From NCBI GenBank assembly GCA_963714795.1, contig CAVQPS010000006.1:372001-436000 (forward strand): a stretch of DNA of 64,000 bases, in the 5' to 3' direction. The translations under genes and the position numbers were made by a program. The notes below the pieces were generated by a model. The model ran no database searches. It was not told the origin of the DNA and saw only the letters and a list, made by a program, of their open reading frames with translations. This document shows, piece by piece, positions 63,394 through 64,000 of the stretch (its first letter is position 1; every line of letters starts with the position of its first letter). Source of the stretch: DATIXJ01 sp963714795. Its GTDB lineage: Bacteria > Bacteroidota > Ignavibacteria > UBA10030 > SZUA-254.

Positions 63394-64000
63394 ATGAAAA
63401 CATTCGTTACAATTTTAGGGATGTTGCTCGTCTTATGCATGGTTTCTTCAAGTGCATTTGCAGGAGCACACACGTCGCCACGAACGACGCAAGGAATTTA
63501 CGGTCCGGAAGGTTTGAACATGCCGGGTTCATACAATGGCTGGAATAATCCACCGACGATCAATGCGTTTGGTGGAATTGAAGTTACCGGTGGAACGTTA
63601 TTGATCGATAACACACTTGCAACGCCGCGATACCGGACACTGATTCATGTTGCTTCAGCTGGTGATATCACAACGGGAACATATCTATTTAAATTTTCCA
63701 GTGGACCCGCAGGAAGCCCGTGGAGTAATGCTTGGGGTGATGGCGGGACGATCAGTGCCAACACTGTTACGCATCTCAACATCGGCGGGGGAACAGCGAA
63801 CAACACATTTACATTCAATGATAACACATATTATTCCGTTACCTGGGCAGACAGCGGTTACAACGGCACAAGCTTTATTATGATGGCAACATCAGCCGTG
63901 CCGGTAACTTTTCCATCGGTAACTCAAACTCCTCTCGCTGCCAGCGTCGATACCGGCGCAGTGACGGTACACGTGACTGCAAGTGCATCTCCTTCACCGG
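63394..64000 (+). CDS. Exported protein, amylase-linked (3' truncated by the window end)
   Basis: The frame is open to the window edge (202 codons visible). AAGGA lies nine bases before the ATG. Signal peptide MKTFVTILGMLLVLCMVSSSAFAG, then YGPEGLNMPGSYNGWN and a beta-rich region with Gly/Thr/Asn loops (GGGTANNTFTFNDNTYYSVTW). The MPGSYNGWN pattern resembles starch-binding or CBM48/20-type N-termini of amylolytic exoproteins. Same strand and 41 bp from the amylase, so probably one transcript. Confidence 0.7.
   Translation, partial: MKTFVTILGMLLVLCMVSSSAFAGAHTSPRTTQGIYGPEGLNMPGSYNGWNNPPTINAFGGIEVTGGTLLIDNTLATPRYRTLIHVASAGDITTGTYLFKFSSGPAGSPWSNAWGDGGTISANTVTHLNIGGGTANNTFTFNDNTYYSVTWADSGYNGTSFIMMATSAVPVTFPSVTQTPLAASVDTGAVTVHVTASASPSP

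Overview
The window looks like a chromosomal segment of a Bacteroidota-type bacterium, most likely of the Ignavibacteria or a neighbouring class. The main evidence is six secreted proteins ending in the type IX secretion (T9SS) sorting domain with the lineage-typical core QNYPNPFNPTT and a terminal SGVYFYRL...KKMLLxK. A PorV-family protein, a TonB-dependent receptor without a SusD partner, and YPNPFNP-type rather than classical Bacteroidales C-termini agree with this. Placement is inference; no marker gene is present.

Layout. 1-4.1 kb: 3' part of a large T9SS cargo protein with three prealbumin-like repeats, then a small exported PepSY-like protein. 4.2-9.3 kb (minus): a complete tripartite drug-efflux operon, TetR - HlyD adaptor - DHA2 MFS pump - TolC. 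9.3-14 kb: repeats, a small cytochrome c, an unknown small gene, a NarL-type response regulator and a B12-binding radical SAM enzyme. 14.1-18.3 kb: a 1401-residue T9SS protein that contains three copies of a pilin-head-like module. 18.6-49.4 kb (plus): one long carbohydrate locus starting with a LacI regulator under a good sigma70-type promoter, followed by a triple-repeat surface protein, TonB receptor, FN3/Ca-binding exoprotein, PorV-like protein, a frameshifted SurA-like isomerase, an ABC sugar importer (binding lipoprotein plus two permeases, no ATPase), several six-hairpin glycosidase-like proteins, a zinc dehydrogenase, a PfkB sugar kinase and a GH2 beta-mannosidase. A convergent GH130 mannoside phosphorylase (49.4-50.4 kb, minus) completes it. 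GH2 plus GH130 point to beta-mannosides as substrate. 50.5-53.4 kb: a 2.5-kb segment bounded by decayed direct repeats that duplicate a tRNA-Val promoter. It holds a pilin-like gene, a tyrosine-recombinase remnant and a YD-repeat T9SS protein, and lies just upstream of tRNA-Val(CAC). 53.4-58.7 kb: two-component signalling genes. 59-64 kb: a secreted T9SS alpha-amylase and the start of a second exported protein.

How the genes fit together. The carbohydrate locus can be read as a path from the outside in: T9SS enzymes and binding protein at the surface, TonB receptor and PorV-like protein in the outer membrane, ABC importer in the inner membrane, then cytosolic beta-mannosidase/phosphorylase, dehydrogenase and kinase, all behind a LacI-type sensor.

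The most unusual observations are: (1) a pilin-head-like module shared between a 125-residue membrane-anchored pilin-like protein and a large T9SS protein; (2) a set of small non-autonomous inverted-repeat elements of several sizes, four with perfect 8-bp target duplications and all with GGT-type ends, one lying against the amylase promoter; (3) the direct-repeat-bounded segment next to tRNA-Val; (4) a single-base frameshift in the SurA-like gene.
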